A program made the position numbers and the translations under genes. This document shows positions 19,026-28,500 of a DNA stretch of 64,000 nucleotides, in pieces. This stretch comes from Limisphaera sp. Lineage in GTDB: Bacteria; Verrucomicrobiota; Verrucomicrobiia; Limisphaerales; Limisphaeraceae. The notes below the pieces were generated by a model. The model was not told the DNA's origin, made no database searches, and worked only from the letters and a program-made list of their open reading frames with translations. The first letter of the stretch is position 1. Each line of letters opens with the position of its first letter. Where the stretch lies: assembly GCA_025057755.1 (NCBI GenBank), contig JANWVC010000007.1:62001-126000 (forward strand). Direction: 5' to 3'.

Positions 19026-19835
19026 ATGGATTGCGAGACCCAACCTCCGAGTTGCTTGGAACAGCCAGCCGGTCAACAATCAGCTTCCATTGCCCTCGCA
19101 AGTTCGGCGCCATCACCGTTGCTGGAAACGCAACAGTTGGTCAAAGAATACCGTCGCCGCCGTGTGGTCGCAGGCGTCTCCTTGCGGGTGAATGCCGGAG
19201 AAATCGTGGGGTTATTGGGTCCAAACGGTGCCGGTAAGACCACCACCTTCCAGATGGTTGTGGGTCTGGTCCGCGCGGATGCAGGGCGCGTGTTGTTTTG
19301 CGGACATGACGTCACTCGATGGCCCATGCATCGAAGAGCCCGCGCTGGGATGGGGTACCTGACGCAGGAACCGTCGGTGTTTCGGAAGCTCACAGTGGAG
19401 CAAAACATCCTGGCGATTTTGGAAACCTGCGGATTGTCCCGTGCAGAACGAAAATTGCGCGTGCGGTACCTGCTGGAGGAGCTGGATCTGACGCGATTGG
19501 CTCGGCAACCAGCTTACCAACTGAGCGGTGGCGAAAAACGGCGTTTGGAGATTACGCGGGCCCTGGTCATCAGCCCGAAGCTCCTGCTTTTGGACGAACC
19601 ATTCAGCGGGATTGATCCCATCGCCGTTTATGAGGTGCAAAAGATTTTGCGGCGCTTGAAAGAGCAAGGCCTCGGTATCCTGATCACCGATCATAATGTG
19701 CGGGAGACGCTGAAGCTGGTCGATCGGGCCTATCTGATCCACCGAGGGGAAGTGGTGTACGAGGGCGAAGGGTTGCGCATGTTGGAAGATCCCAAGGCAC
19801 GCGACATTTACCTCGGCCCTGAATTCAATCTCTGA
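19026..19835 (+). CDS. lptB: LPS export ABC transporter ATP-binding protein LptB
   Basis: The ATPase that powers LPS extraction from the inner membrane with LptFG. Walker A is GLLGPNGAGKTT, the Q-loop lies in GYLTQEPSVFRKLTVEQN, the signature is LSGGEKRRLEITRAL, and Walker B is LLLLDEPFSGIDPIAV with the LptB-typical DHNVRETL switch. The C-terminus ends DPKARDIYLGPEFNL, close to the LptB consensus. The first about 40 residues are Ser/Pro/Gln-rich and extra to the family. The ATG at 19026 lies 38 bases after the LptA-like gene, which points to an operon. The permease genes lptFG are not in the window. Identification is secure. Confidence 0.95.
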   Translation: MDCETQPPSCLEQPAGQQSASIALASSAPSPLLETQQLVKEYRRRRVVAGVSLRVNAGEIVGLLGPNGAGKTTTFQMVVGLVRADAGRVLFCGHDVTRWPMHRRARAGMGYLTQEPSVFRKLTVEQNILAILETCGLSRAERKLRVRYLLEELDLTRLARQPAYQLSGGEKRRLEITRALVISPKLLLLDEPFSGIDPIAVYEVQKILRRLKEQGLGILITDHNVRETLKLVDRAYLIHRGEVVYEGEGLRMLEDPKARDIYLGPEFNL

Positions 19836-19902
19836 AACGTGCCCGCGGGCGGATGGGTTACCGAAAGATCGCTCTGATCGGAAATGGCAGCGTTCGAAGC
19901 AC

Positions 19903-20865
19903 ATGGCCAGGCATAAAACGGAAATAGTGACCGTTGAAAGGTTTTACACCGAATGCGCCAGTGAACTGGGCTTGCGCCTGGTGGCCGGCGCCGGTGGGCT
20001 AAAGCGGGTCATTCGCGAGCCGACCATCAATCGACCCGGCCTGGTTCTGACTGGTTTTACTCGATACTTTGCTTTCAAACGCATCCAGGTTATTGGGAAC
20101 GCCGAAGCATATTACCTGCGCTCGTTGGATCCCCAGGAACGACAACGGCGCTACCTTCTGCTTTTTTCCAAACCGATTCCTTGCGTTGTATTTAGCCGTA
20201 ACCTCCGTCCGGGACCGGATCTGGTTCGACTCGCTGAAGAACAGGATGTGCCCTTGTTCCAATGTCCGTTGATCACCATGCAGTTTATCAATCGGGCCAC
20301 CTTGGCGTTGGAAACCATGTTTGCGCCACGATGCACGGAATTGGGCAGCATGGTGGACATTTTGGGCGTGGGGGTGTTGATCCGGGGCGAGAGCGGGATT
20401 GGCAAGAGTGAGAGTGTGCTGGCTCTGATCGAACGGGGCTACAGTCTCGTTTCCGACGACGCTACACGATTTACGCTGGTGGACGGTCGCCACGTGGTGG
20501 GGACCAGTCCGGGACACACGCGTGGGTACATGGAGGTCCGCGGCATTGGGATTCTCAATGTCGCTGCTATGTTCGGTGTGCGGAGCGTCCGGCTAAGTAA
20601 AGAACTGGACCTTGTCATCACACTCAAACCGTGGGAGGAGGTCCCGGATGTAGACCGGTTGGGAATGGAGCAGGAGTATTTCGAGATTCTCGGCCAAAAG
20701 ATTCCGCATATTACGATCCCGGTGCGCCCAGGGCGAGATCTGGCGCGGCTCATCGAAGTGGCAGCTTTCCATATCAAGCTGGTACAGGCCGGACATAACC
20801 CGGCCAAGGAATTGAATGACCAATTAGTGGCTCAAATGACGCGAGCCCGGCAAATCCGGGGATGA
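19903..20865 (+). CDS. hprK: HPr kinase/phosphorylase HprK, active-site His replaced
   Basis: Phosphorylates HPr on Ser in sugar-uptake control. It has an N-terminal HprK domain (residues 8-135, with LTGFTRYFAFKRIQVIG), then the kinase domain with Walker A GESGIGKS (162-169), the catalytic Asp in VSDDAT (185-186) and the HprK signature MEVRGIGILNVAAMFGV. At 320 residues it has normal length. Odd point: the His-Gly pair that precedes VD in the family, whose His is an active-site residue, reads Leu147-Gly148 here (codon TTG at 20341). It follows lptB by 67 bases, a linkage known from the rpoN/pts regions of other Gram-negatives, but neither an HPr gene nor a ptsN is nearby. Activity therefore needs checking. 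Confidence 0.92.
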   Translation: MARHKTEIVTVERFYTECASELGLRLVAGAGGLKRVIREPTINRPGLVLTGFTRYFAFKRIQVIGNAEAYYLRSLDPQERQRRYLLLFSKPIPCVVFSRNLRPGPDLVRLAEEQDVPLFQCPLITMQFINRATLALETMFAPRCTELGSMVDILGVGVLIRGESGIGKSESVLALIERGYSLVSDDATRFTLVDGRHVVGTSPGHTRGYMEVRGIGILNVAAMFGVRSVRLSKELDLVITLKPWEEVPDVDRLGMEQEYFEILGQKIPHITIPVRPGRDLARLIEVAAFHIKLVQAGHNPAKELNDQLVAQMTRARQIRG

Positions 20866-21841
20866 TAAACTGTTGGTCTCAAGTGCCACGGAATTCGGGA
20901 ACGGCCGATGCCGATGCATGGGGAAGGAGGCTATCGTTGGCCAAAGATCGCAAGGTTCTGAAGGGTCCGGACGCAGGGCTGATTCTACAGGTTCTTCAGG
21001 TGGAACATTGAGCCCATGTAGGCGTAAGAGATCCTGCTCCTGGTGATCAAGACGACGCACGATCGCCTAAATCTCCCCTGAAATGAGGTACCTCGGACCA
21101 TGCGGCCCGGCCGCGGAGCGGTGGCTTATAGGTCGGTCCTTGGTGGCACACAGATCAGATTGGAGTGGATTTCGGTCGTTTGGGCGGATGATGGGCGTCG
21201 CCCTTGAACAGGCCAATGGGGGACTCTGTTCGGGCACGGCGTAGATCACGAGTTCGCTTTCGATCATAATACTGCGCGATTTACGTTCATTTGGAGCAAA
21301 AATCCGGACAAGGAAGATGGGGAGGAGGGGAGGCCGCATGAGGATGGTTGAGAATGACCAAGGACCAAAAAGGGCTAAGTGGCTTACAGGCCGGTCGCTG
21401 AGTCTCCCGGGGCATCCTTGTGTTGCTCCGGTTGCTATTATCCGGTCGCAACAGCCGCGCCCAGTTTCCTGCGCCGCCGCGGTCGGCATCGAGGTCCGTA
21501 GTCATGAACTGCACCGGTTAGCGGCCTGGTGCGATCAAATGCTTACGCTTGGCTGTGCATGCTCAGGGTATCCGAAAGGGGGAGACTGCATGCCCAATAT
21601 GAAGCCGTTGCGTGACCGAGGTAGGACACAGGGGATGTATTGAGGACGCGTTGGGCTTGCAAACCGGTGAGCCGTCGAAGTTGCACGACGGAATCCCCAT
21701 CCAAAGGCCACAGGGTCATGGTCTGAGCGGGGATCCAGGCTTCGCGCGTAATTACGCCTGACCCGAGGATAAACCTGACCCTGCAAAATCTGACTTAGCG
21801 GCATTTGTTCCAAGTACGTTTTTCGAGGATCGGTTTCAGCT
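20866..21841. other. Long intergenic region, possibly with a decayed gene
   Basis: Nearly 980 bases without an intact gene. Most frames look like noise. On the minus strand between about 21830 and 21600 two short, adjacent frames read like one protein split by a frameshift: TYLEQMPLSQILQG followed by VRFILGSGVITREAWIPAQ, LWPLDGDSVVQLRRLTG and LQAQRVLNTS. I do not recognise it. The rest shows no tRNA, repeat or terminator. Confidence 0.35.
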
Positions 21842-22795
21842 ATGCAGTTTGATCGCAGGCGGATCGGCGAGCAATTGGCGGGGTTGGCGCAGGCGGGGAT
21901 TTATATCGGCACGTCCTCGTGGAAGTATCCCGGCTGGCTCGGTCAGGTGTACGATGCGGATCGGTATGTTTGGCAGGGCCGGTTTTCGGAGAGCCGGTTT
22001 CGGCGCAATTGTTTGGCCGAGTATGCAGAGGTGTTCCCCACGGTGTGTGTGGATGCTGCGTATTACACTTTTCCAACCCGCGACCATTTAAAAAGCTTGG
22101 CGGCGCAGGTGCCCGGCTCTTTTCGATTCTCTTTTAAGGTTACCGATGTGATCACTGTGAAACATTTTCCGAAGTTGTCGAGGTTGGGCTGGCGTGCGGG
22201 GCAGCCCAACCCGGATTTCCTGAGTGTGGATTTGTTTCGAGAGTCGTTTCTGGAGCCGTTGAGCGTGATTCAAAAGCAAGTCGGGTTGGTCCTGTTTGAG
22301 TTTTCACGGTTTTACGCCCGCGATTTTGCCCGGGGTCGAGACTTTGTCGAGGCGTTGGACGTTTTTTTGAGTCGATTGCCGCCCGGATGGAATTACGGGG
22401 TCGAGATTCGGAATCGGACGTTTTTGGAGTCGGCGTATTTCCAGACTCTGTTGCGACATGGAGTGGCGCCGGTGCTGAACAGTTGGGAAGCTATGCCGCC
22501 TCTCACGGACCAGTTGGCGCGGGCTGGCGGCGCAGAACAGACGGGGCCACTGGGAATCCGCCTTCTTTTACGTCCCGGTCGGCGGTATGCAGACGCCGTG
22601 AAGGCTTTTCACCCTTACGATCGCGTGCAGGATCCTCAGCCCGAGACCCGAGCAGCCGTGGCGAACCTTATTCGGCGAACACTGCGTGAAGGACGACCTT
22701 ACCCTTTGTGGGTATATGTAAATAATCGGTTCGAAGGCAACGCTCCGGGGACCATCGCGGCGCTGCTTGCCGCGTTGGGTACGGAGTCGGACTGA
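21842..22795 (+). CDS. DUF72 domain-containing protein (YecE-like)
   Basis: A 317-residue TIM-barrel-like protein of the DUF72 family. Diagnostic stretches are IYIGTSSWKYPGW at the N-terminus, AEVFPTVCVDAAYYTFP, FRFSFKVTDVITVKHFP, LGLVLFEFS-type strand QVGLVLFEFSRFY, YGVEIRNRTFLE and LWVYVNNRFEGNAPGTIAAL at the C-terminus. The family is widespread; biochemical function is not established. No neighbouring gene suggests a role: it stands alone between two long intergenic stretches. The ATG at 21842 lies close after an AGCT-rich stretch without a clear ribosome site. Family call secure, function unknown. Confidence 0.92.
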   Translation: MQFDRRRIGEQLAGLAQAGIYIGTSSWKYPGWLGQVYDADRYVWQGRFSESRFRRNCLAEYAEVFPTVCVDAAYYTFPTRDHLKSLAAQVPGSFRFSFKVTDVITVKHFPKLSRLGWRAGQPNPDFLSVDLFRESFLEPLSVIQKQVGLVLFEFSRFYARDFARGRDFVEALDVFLSRLPPGWNYGVEIRNRTFLESAYFQTLLRHGVAPVLNSWEAMPPLTDQLARAGGAEQTGPLGIRLLLRPGRRYADAVKAFHPYDRVQDPQPETRAAVANLIRRTLREGRPYPLWVYVNNRFEGNAPGTIAALLAALGTESD

Positions 22796-23319
22796 TGGCG
22801 GGATGCGAAGGTTCTGGTGAGCTTCCTGTTGGTTATTGTTCAAGCAACACCGCTGCCGTGCTTACATTGCGGCGATCTGGTGGGTACCACGAAGACACGG
22901 TTCTCCGATGGTCAGGGCAATTCGAGAAAGGCATTTGAGGCTTTGTCTGGGGAAACGGCTCATAGATAAGGCGGACGAAAGCTGTCCTTTTTGCAGCGGG
23001 GGCTGCTTTCAATGGGTTTCAGCCGATTGGCTTGTGGCACTCGTCTGGGCGCGAGTCGGGTTCTGTGCTATGGTTCTTCTCGAACGGTGTAAATCACAGC
23101 CCAAGGAATGGACACTTGGATCAGGGCCCTTTCCAAGGCGCGGTGCGCGGGGCAGAGGGTGCTTTAAATCGGCCGTAGTTCGGAAGCGTTCTGCGTATCC
23201 CGCATCTGCACGAGCTTGGGCATGGAGCGGCTGCGAGATTCGGTTATCCGAACGGAGGATCGAGGCAACGTGTCGGTCGGTACTTCGCATCGCAGACGCT
23301 TTTCGACAGCTTGCCATGG
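22796..23319. other. Intergenic region between the DUF72 gene and recG
   Basis: About 520 bases between convergent genes. One plus-strand frame stays open for 192 codons (22836-23414) but runs into recG on the other strand and has a Cys/Trp/Arg-rich composition typical of a shadow frame. No terminator or RNA gene could be identified. Confidence 0.5.
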
Positions 23320-25395
23320 TTACTTGGGCCGCTCGGGACGTGTGCGTTGCAGGGACGCAGATTGAGTTTCACGAACTAAACGCTTGGCAAGCTCAATCAG
23401 GGGGAGATCCCTAATGAGGTCGCCAAAACGAAGCCGGGGCAACCCGCTTTGTTGCTGTCCCAGCAATTCACCTGGTCCGCGTAACCGCAGGTCTGCCTCG
23501 GCGATGGCGAATCCGTCCGCAGACTCCTCCAGCACTCGCAGCCGGTTTTGGGCTTCCGGTGCGGACGCGTCCGACACCAGGATACAGAGTCCTGGCTGGC
23601 CGCCGCGTCCGATCCGGCCACGCAGTTGGTGCAGCTGGGCCAGACCAAAGCTTTCGGCGTTCAAAATCACCATGACCGTGGCGCGAGGGACATCCACCCC
23701 GACTTCGATGACGGGAGTGCTGACGAGAACAGCAAAGGCGCCGGAGCGAAAGGCCTCCATGACCCGGTCTTTTTCGTGCGCAGGGAGTTTTCCATGAAGG
23801 AGTCCCACGGGGTAGGGTTGAAGCGCAGTCTGCACTACGGCGTGCTCTTTTCGTACAGCCCGCACGGCGCTTGCATTGGATTCTTCGATTCGAGGGCAAA
23901 CCACATAGGCTTGGTGTCCACGGGTCAGCTCAGCGCGAACCATCTCCCAGACTTCCTTGAGTTGTGCGCTGGACCGCACAAGCGTGCGCACGGGTTTTCG
24001 CCCGGGGGGGAGATCGTCAAGAACCGATACGTCAAGGTCTCCGTACAGGGTTAGACCAAGGGTCCGCGGGATGGGGGTGGCTGTCATGATCAGCAGGTGG
24101 GGGAAACGCCCCTTGCGCACCAAGAGTTCACGTTGGGATACGCCGAATTTGTGTTGTTCGTCAATGATGACCAGACCCAGCCGGGGTATTTCTACCTGCT
24201 CATGCAGCAAGGCGTGCGTGCCCACATGTAGCCCCGCGGGCACGGGAGGCCCGGCAACGCGACGGGTTCGTTCGGGGGTGAACGCTGTTACGGGACGATG
24301 CGCTGGCCCCGTTTTACGTCGGCTCGTATAAAGCCAGACTGGCACATCGAGAGGGTCGAACCAACGTCGAAACTGGGCGTAGTGCTGCTCGGCCAAGATT
24401 TCAGTTGGTGCCATGAGGGCCGTTGCATAACCGCTTTCGATGGTCATCAGCGCGGCACAAGCGGCCACCACAGTTTTGCCGCTTCCCACATCGCCCTGCA
24501 AAAGTCGGCGCATGGGCCAGCGACCTCCCAGGTCCGCCCGAATCTGACGCAGCACGCGGGTTTGGGCCTCGGTGAGGGTAAAGCCCAGATGCGTGAGAAA
24601 CGGCTTGATCAACCGATTGTGGTCGCCGGAGCAAGGAAGAGCGATGGCAACTTGTTGGAAACGCTGTCGTCGTTCCCATAACGCCTGGTGCCACGCGAGG
24701 AATTCATCCAGTGCCAGTCGCTGACGGGCCCATTCGGTCTGTTCGATCTGGTCGGGGAAATGTAACCAGCGAATGGCTTGAGCCCGAGTTGGCAGGTGTT
24801 GCCAGTTTGCTGGCAACCTGCCATGGGCCAGCGAATCGGGCCACTGCGGAGGCCAGTGGTTTAGAACATGCCAGATCCGAGCACGTAACCATCGCTGCGT
24901 GAGGCGCTCGGTCAGAGGGTAAATGGGCGTGAGCCGATCCAGGTGGATGAAGGATTCTTCTACTCCTTCAACAAGCTCGGCTTCCGGATGATCCATCGTG
25001 GGAGGGTTGATCGTTCGTACCTTCCCGTAAAGGACCAGTTCGTCGCCAATGCTGAATCGCCCTTCCAGGAATGGCATGTTCCACCAGCGACAATGTAAAC
25101 GCGCCGATCCATCCTCGAGGATCAGCTCGTACACGCATCGGCTTCGCCCTCGAAATGACCTGAGCCCGGTTGCCATGACGCGACCGCGCACCAGCGCCGG
25201 TTCTCCGGGCTGCAGTTCGGCGATACGGCAAAACCGGCGCCGATCCTCGTAGCGTCGCGGACGGTGGAGGAGAAGGTCCTCCACGGTCTGAATGCCGAGC
25301 CGGGCCAGCAACCGTGCGCGCTCCTGCCCCACACCCGGCAGGCGCGTGACGGGCCAGTCCCAAGGTTCGCGTGCATCCGAGCGACTTGGATTCAT
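23320..25395 (-). CDS. recG: ATP-dependent DNA helicase RecG
   Basis: Regresses stalled replication forks and processes branched DNA intermediates. The N-terminal wedge domain includes the helix-hairpin-helix LPGVGQERARLLARLGIQTVEDLLLHRPRRYEDR and the OB fold (ALVRGRVM through VLYGKVR). Helicase motifs are RLLQGDVGSGKTVVA (Walker A), MAPTEILAEQHY, VIIDEQHKFGV (Walker B), TATPIPRTL, VLVSTPVIEVGVDVP, and QLRGRIGRGGQPGLC, with the C-terminal RecG stretch DLRLRGPGELLGQQQSG. I chose the ATG at 25395, where the protein starts MNPSRSD; the longer frame to 25485 overlaps upstream sequence and adds nothing conserved. About 691 residues, as usual. Divergent from the subtilase gene. Confidence 0.96.
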   Translation of the reverse strand: MNPSRSDAREPWDWPVTRLPGVGQERARLLARLGIQTVEDLLLHRPRRYEDRRRFCRIAELQPGEPALVRGRVMATGLRSFRGRSRCVYELILEDGSARLHCRWWNMPFLEGRFSIGDELVLYGKVRTINPPTMDHPEAELVEGVEESFIHLDRLTPIYPLTERLTQRWLRARIWHVLNHWPPQWPDSLAHGRLPANWQHLPTRAQAIRWLHFPDQIEQTEWARQRLALDEFLAWHQALWERRQRFQQVAIALPCSGDHNRLIKPFLTHLGFTLTEAQTRVLRQIRADLGGRWPMRRLLQGDVGSGKTVVAACAALMTIESGYATALMAPTEILAEQHYAQFRRWFDPLDVPVWLYTSRRKTGPAHRPVTAFTPERTRRVAGPPVPAGLHVGTHALLHEQVEIPRLGLVIIDEQHKFGVSQRELLVRKGRFPHLLIMTATPIPRTLGLTLYGDLDVSVLDDLPPGRKPVRTLVRSSAQLKEVWEMVRAELTRGHQAYVVCPRIEESNASAVRAVRKEHAVVQTALQPYPVGLLHGKLPAHEKDRVMEAFRSGAFAVLVSTPVIEVGVDVPRATVMVILNAESFGLAQLHQLRGRIGRGGQPGLCILVSDASAPEAQNRLRVLEESADGFAIAEADLRLRGPGELLGQQQSGLPRLRFGDLIRDLPLIELAKRLVRETQSASLQRTRPERPK

Positions 25396-25532
25396 CGCCC
25401 GCTGCACCTTATGCCGTGTGTTTCTTTTCCTCAATGGCGAAGCAAATCGCACATTTGGGATATGCGGGGGCCCGACGAAAGGCAAATGTAGGAAACGATC
25501 GGCCTCCCTTGCCGGCGGGTAGAGCCTGCCGT

Positions 25533-28500
25533 ATGGTGAAGAAGGTGGAACGCGGAAGGTTTTCCCTTTGTGTGCGGGAGGTGACCGTTGCCCTTGCAGT
25601 GATGGTCGTGGTGCATGGATCGGCGGGCAAGCCGCTCATGTTGCGTAATGAACCTTTCGATCCGGCAACCAACCACAGTCCTACTTTGACTGCGGCTGCC
25701 ACGGCTCCTGGTTCAGTCGCCTCTCCGCAGCGCCTTTATTTGCTTCAATTCCGCGAACCGCTGCGAGGCGAATGGCGTGCAACGTTGGAGAAATTGGGAG
25801 TGCGCCTGATCCGCTTCGTGCCGGAAGACGCGTATGTCGCGCGTTGTGACGCAAGCTCGGTGCAGGCGTTGGCGCGCCTTCCCTTTGTGGCATGGGTCGG
25901 GCATTACCGGGCTCCTTACAAGGTCCAGACCGAGCTTCAGCGGATTTCCGGATCGGCCCTGGTAGAGATCAGTGTATTGGTGGATGCCGACGCCGAACCA
26001 ATTGCGATCCAGTCCGTCCGTAGTCGTTTCTCCTCACTTTTGCAAGAATCAAGCCTGCGCAGTGGGCTGGTGTTACGCGGTCGGTTTCCTGCTAGCGAGG
26101 TTGGCCGGCTTGCAGAGTCCGAGGCAGTGTTATGGATCGAGCCTGCGCCTCGCATGCGTCTGTACGACGAGGTGGCTTCCAAGATCGTGGCCGGGGACGG
26201 GGGACCGAACCGCCTGCTTGCCCAGCGATTGGGTTGGGATGGCCGCGGAGTGACGGTGGCCGTGGCTGATAGCGGCTTGCAATGGGGTGAACCAGCTTCA
26301 ATGCATCCGGACCTCCTGGGGCGAACTCCGACTTTTTTTTCTTACGGAACCTTGAACGACGCTGCGGATGAACACGGCCATGGTACTCATGTAACGGGAA
26401 TTATCGCTGGTGACGGCGCTACGGGTGAAACCGACGAGAACGGATTCCTGTACGGCCTCGGGGTTGCTCCGGGCGTCTCCATTGTGACCCAGCGCATTTT
26501 CGATGGCCTGGGCATTTATCACCCGCCTCCGAGTTTCGAGCGGCTTACCCGTGATGCGGTGCGGGCGGGCGCGATCATTGGCTCCAACAGTTGGGGTGAC
26601 GATACGGGCGGACGTTACGACCTAAGCGCCATGGAATTTGATGAACTAGTTCGCGACGCTGACGCACTTCGTTTGGGGGATCAGTCCTACATTTTGGAAT
26701 TCTCCGCCGGCAATGCCGGCCCTGGCGCCCGTACGATTGGGACGCCTGCCGTTGCCAAGAATGTGATTGCCACGGGGGCTACGCAGAACGACCGATTCGA
26801 CTTGTTCTTCTATGACAGCGGGTCCGAAGCCATGGCAGATTTCTCAAGTCGCGGCCCGGCTGAAGATGGGCGGATCAAGCCTGACCTGGTAGCCCCCGGC
26901 ACTTGGGTGGCCTCCTTACTGAGCGAGGCGGCGCCGGAGGAAAACGCCTGGATGCCCATTTCGCGATATTATAGTTACATGGGTGGCACCAGTCAGGCTG
27001 GACCACATGTGTCAGGTGCGGCGGCTTTGTTTGTTCAGTACTATCGGCATTTTAGCAATGCCACGCCCTCGCCCGCGCTGGTGAAGGCTGCTTTGATCAA
27101 CAGTGCGGTGGATCTGGATGACAGCTTGGGCACTGAACCTGTCCCGAACTTTCAAGAGGGATGGGGCCGTGTGAACGTGGTGCCGTTGGTGTCGGGGGAG
27201 CGACAGTATTGGGTTTTGGATCAGACGGTCCTATTGGCTACAGGGGATGCTTGGGAGATGGTGATTTCGGTGGACGAGACGCAGCCGCTGCGGATCACGT
27301 TGGCTTACACCGACGTACCCGGAGCGCCGTTTGTCCTACCGGCTCTCGTGAATGACTTGGATTTGGAAGTGATCGATCCCAAGGGCGTCCGATTCACAGG
27401 CAATGTGTTCCAAGACGGAGTGTCCGTCCCTGAGGCAGGAACGCCGGATCGACGCAATAACGTGGAGTGTGTGTTTCTGGAAGAGCCCGTGGCCGGACCG
27501 TATCGGATTCGCGTACGCGCCCACCGTGTGCCGGAAGATGCCCGACGCGATACGCCAGAAATCGACCAAGACTTTGCCCTGGTCGTTTCCGGTCGTTTCC
27601 TACCTGCAGGGCAGGCCTCGTTGCTCCTGAATCGGCCGGCTTATACCGCTCCCAGTTTCATCGAAGTGCGATTGTTTGACTCCGACCTGGTTGGCGTTTC
27701 CGCAGCTACAGTGCAGATGAGCAGCGAGACCGAACCCGCAGGGGAGTGGGTTCTCCTGACTGCTTCGGATGCGTTTGGTTCGTTTACCGGACGCGTCGCG
27801 ACGGCCACAGGCCCGGCTGCATCCGACGGTCGACTCCAGATCAGCCACGGTGACACGATTATGGCGCGTTATTTTGATGCCTCGGAAAACCAGGAGCGCA
27901 ATGTTCGAGCGCGAGCGGATTTGCTTCCTCCCCGAATCACCGGCGTGCAAACTCGCATCGAGTTCGGAGTGGTTTCGGTGGTGTGGACCACCGATGAGCC
28001 TGCTCAGGCAGTCGTGCGGTTTGGGACGAATACGAGTCTGGCCTTCATGGCTTTCTCCGGAGATTGGGCTACTGCTGCTGAGGTGCAGCTAGGTGCCTTG
28101 ACCCCGGACATGACGTGGTATTTCCGCGTGGAGGCCGTGGACGAAGCGGGAAACCGATCGACAGACGACAACCAAGGGCGTTTGTACCAGGTCGTGGCAC
28201 CGTCGGGGCCCGCGGTTCTGGTGGTGGATGGTTACCAAGATCCATTTTTCGGAGCTCCGCCCATAACCGGTTACACAGCGGCTTTGGCCGCGGCTGGCGT
28301 GCGGTTTGAGGTTTGGGACGTGGCGCAGCGCGGAAATCCGCCATTGGCAGTTTTGTTGGCCCATCGGGCCATTTTCTGGCGCGTGGGTGAGTTCACGGGA
28401 TGGACGCCGAGCCAGGGCCTTTTGGTGAGCAATTATTTGGCAGCCGGGGGCTCACTTTTCGTGGCTTCCATGGATTTGTTAACCCGGAATGTGGAAAATT

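Noticed and set aside
22836..23414. Plus-strand frame of 192 codons between the DUF72 gene and recG
   Set aside because: Overlaps the end of recG on the other strand, with Cys/Trp/Arg-rich composition and no family.
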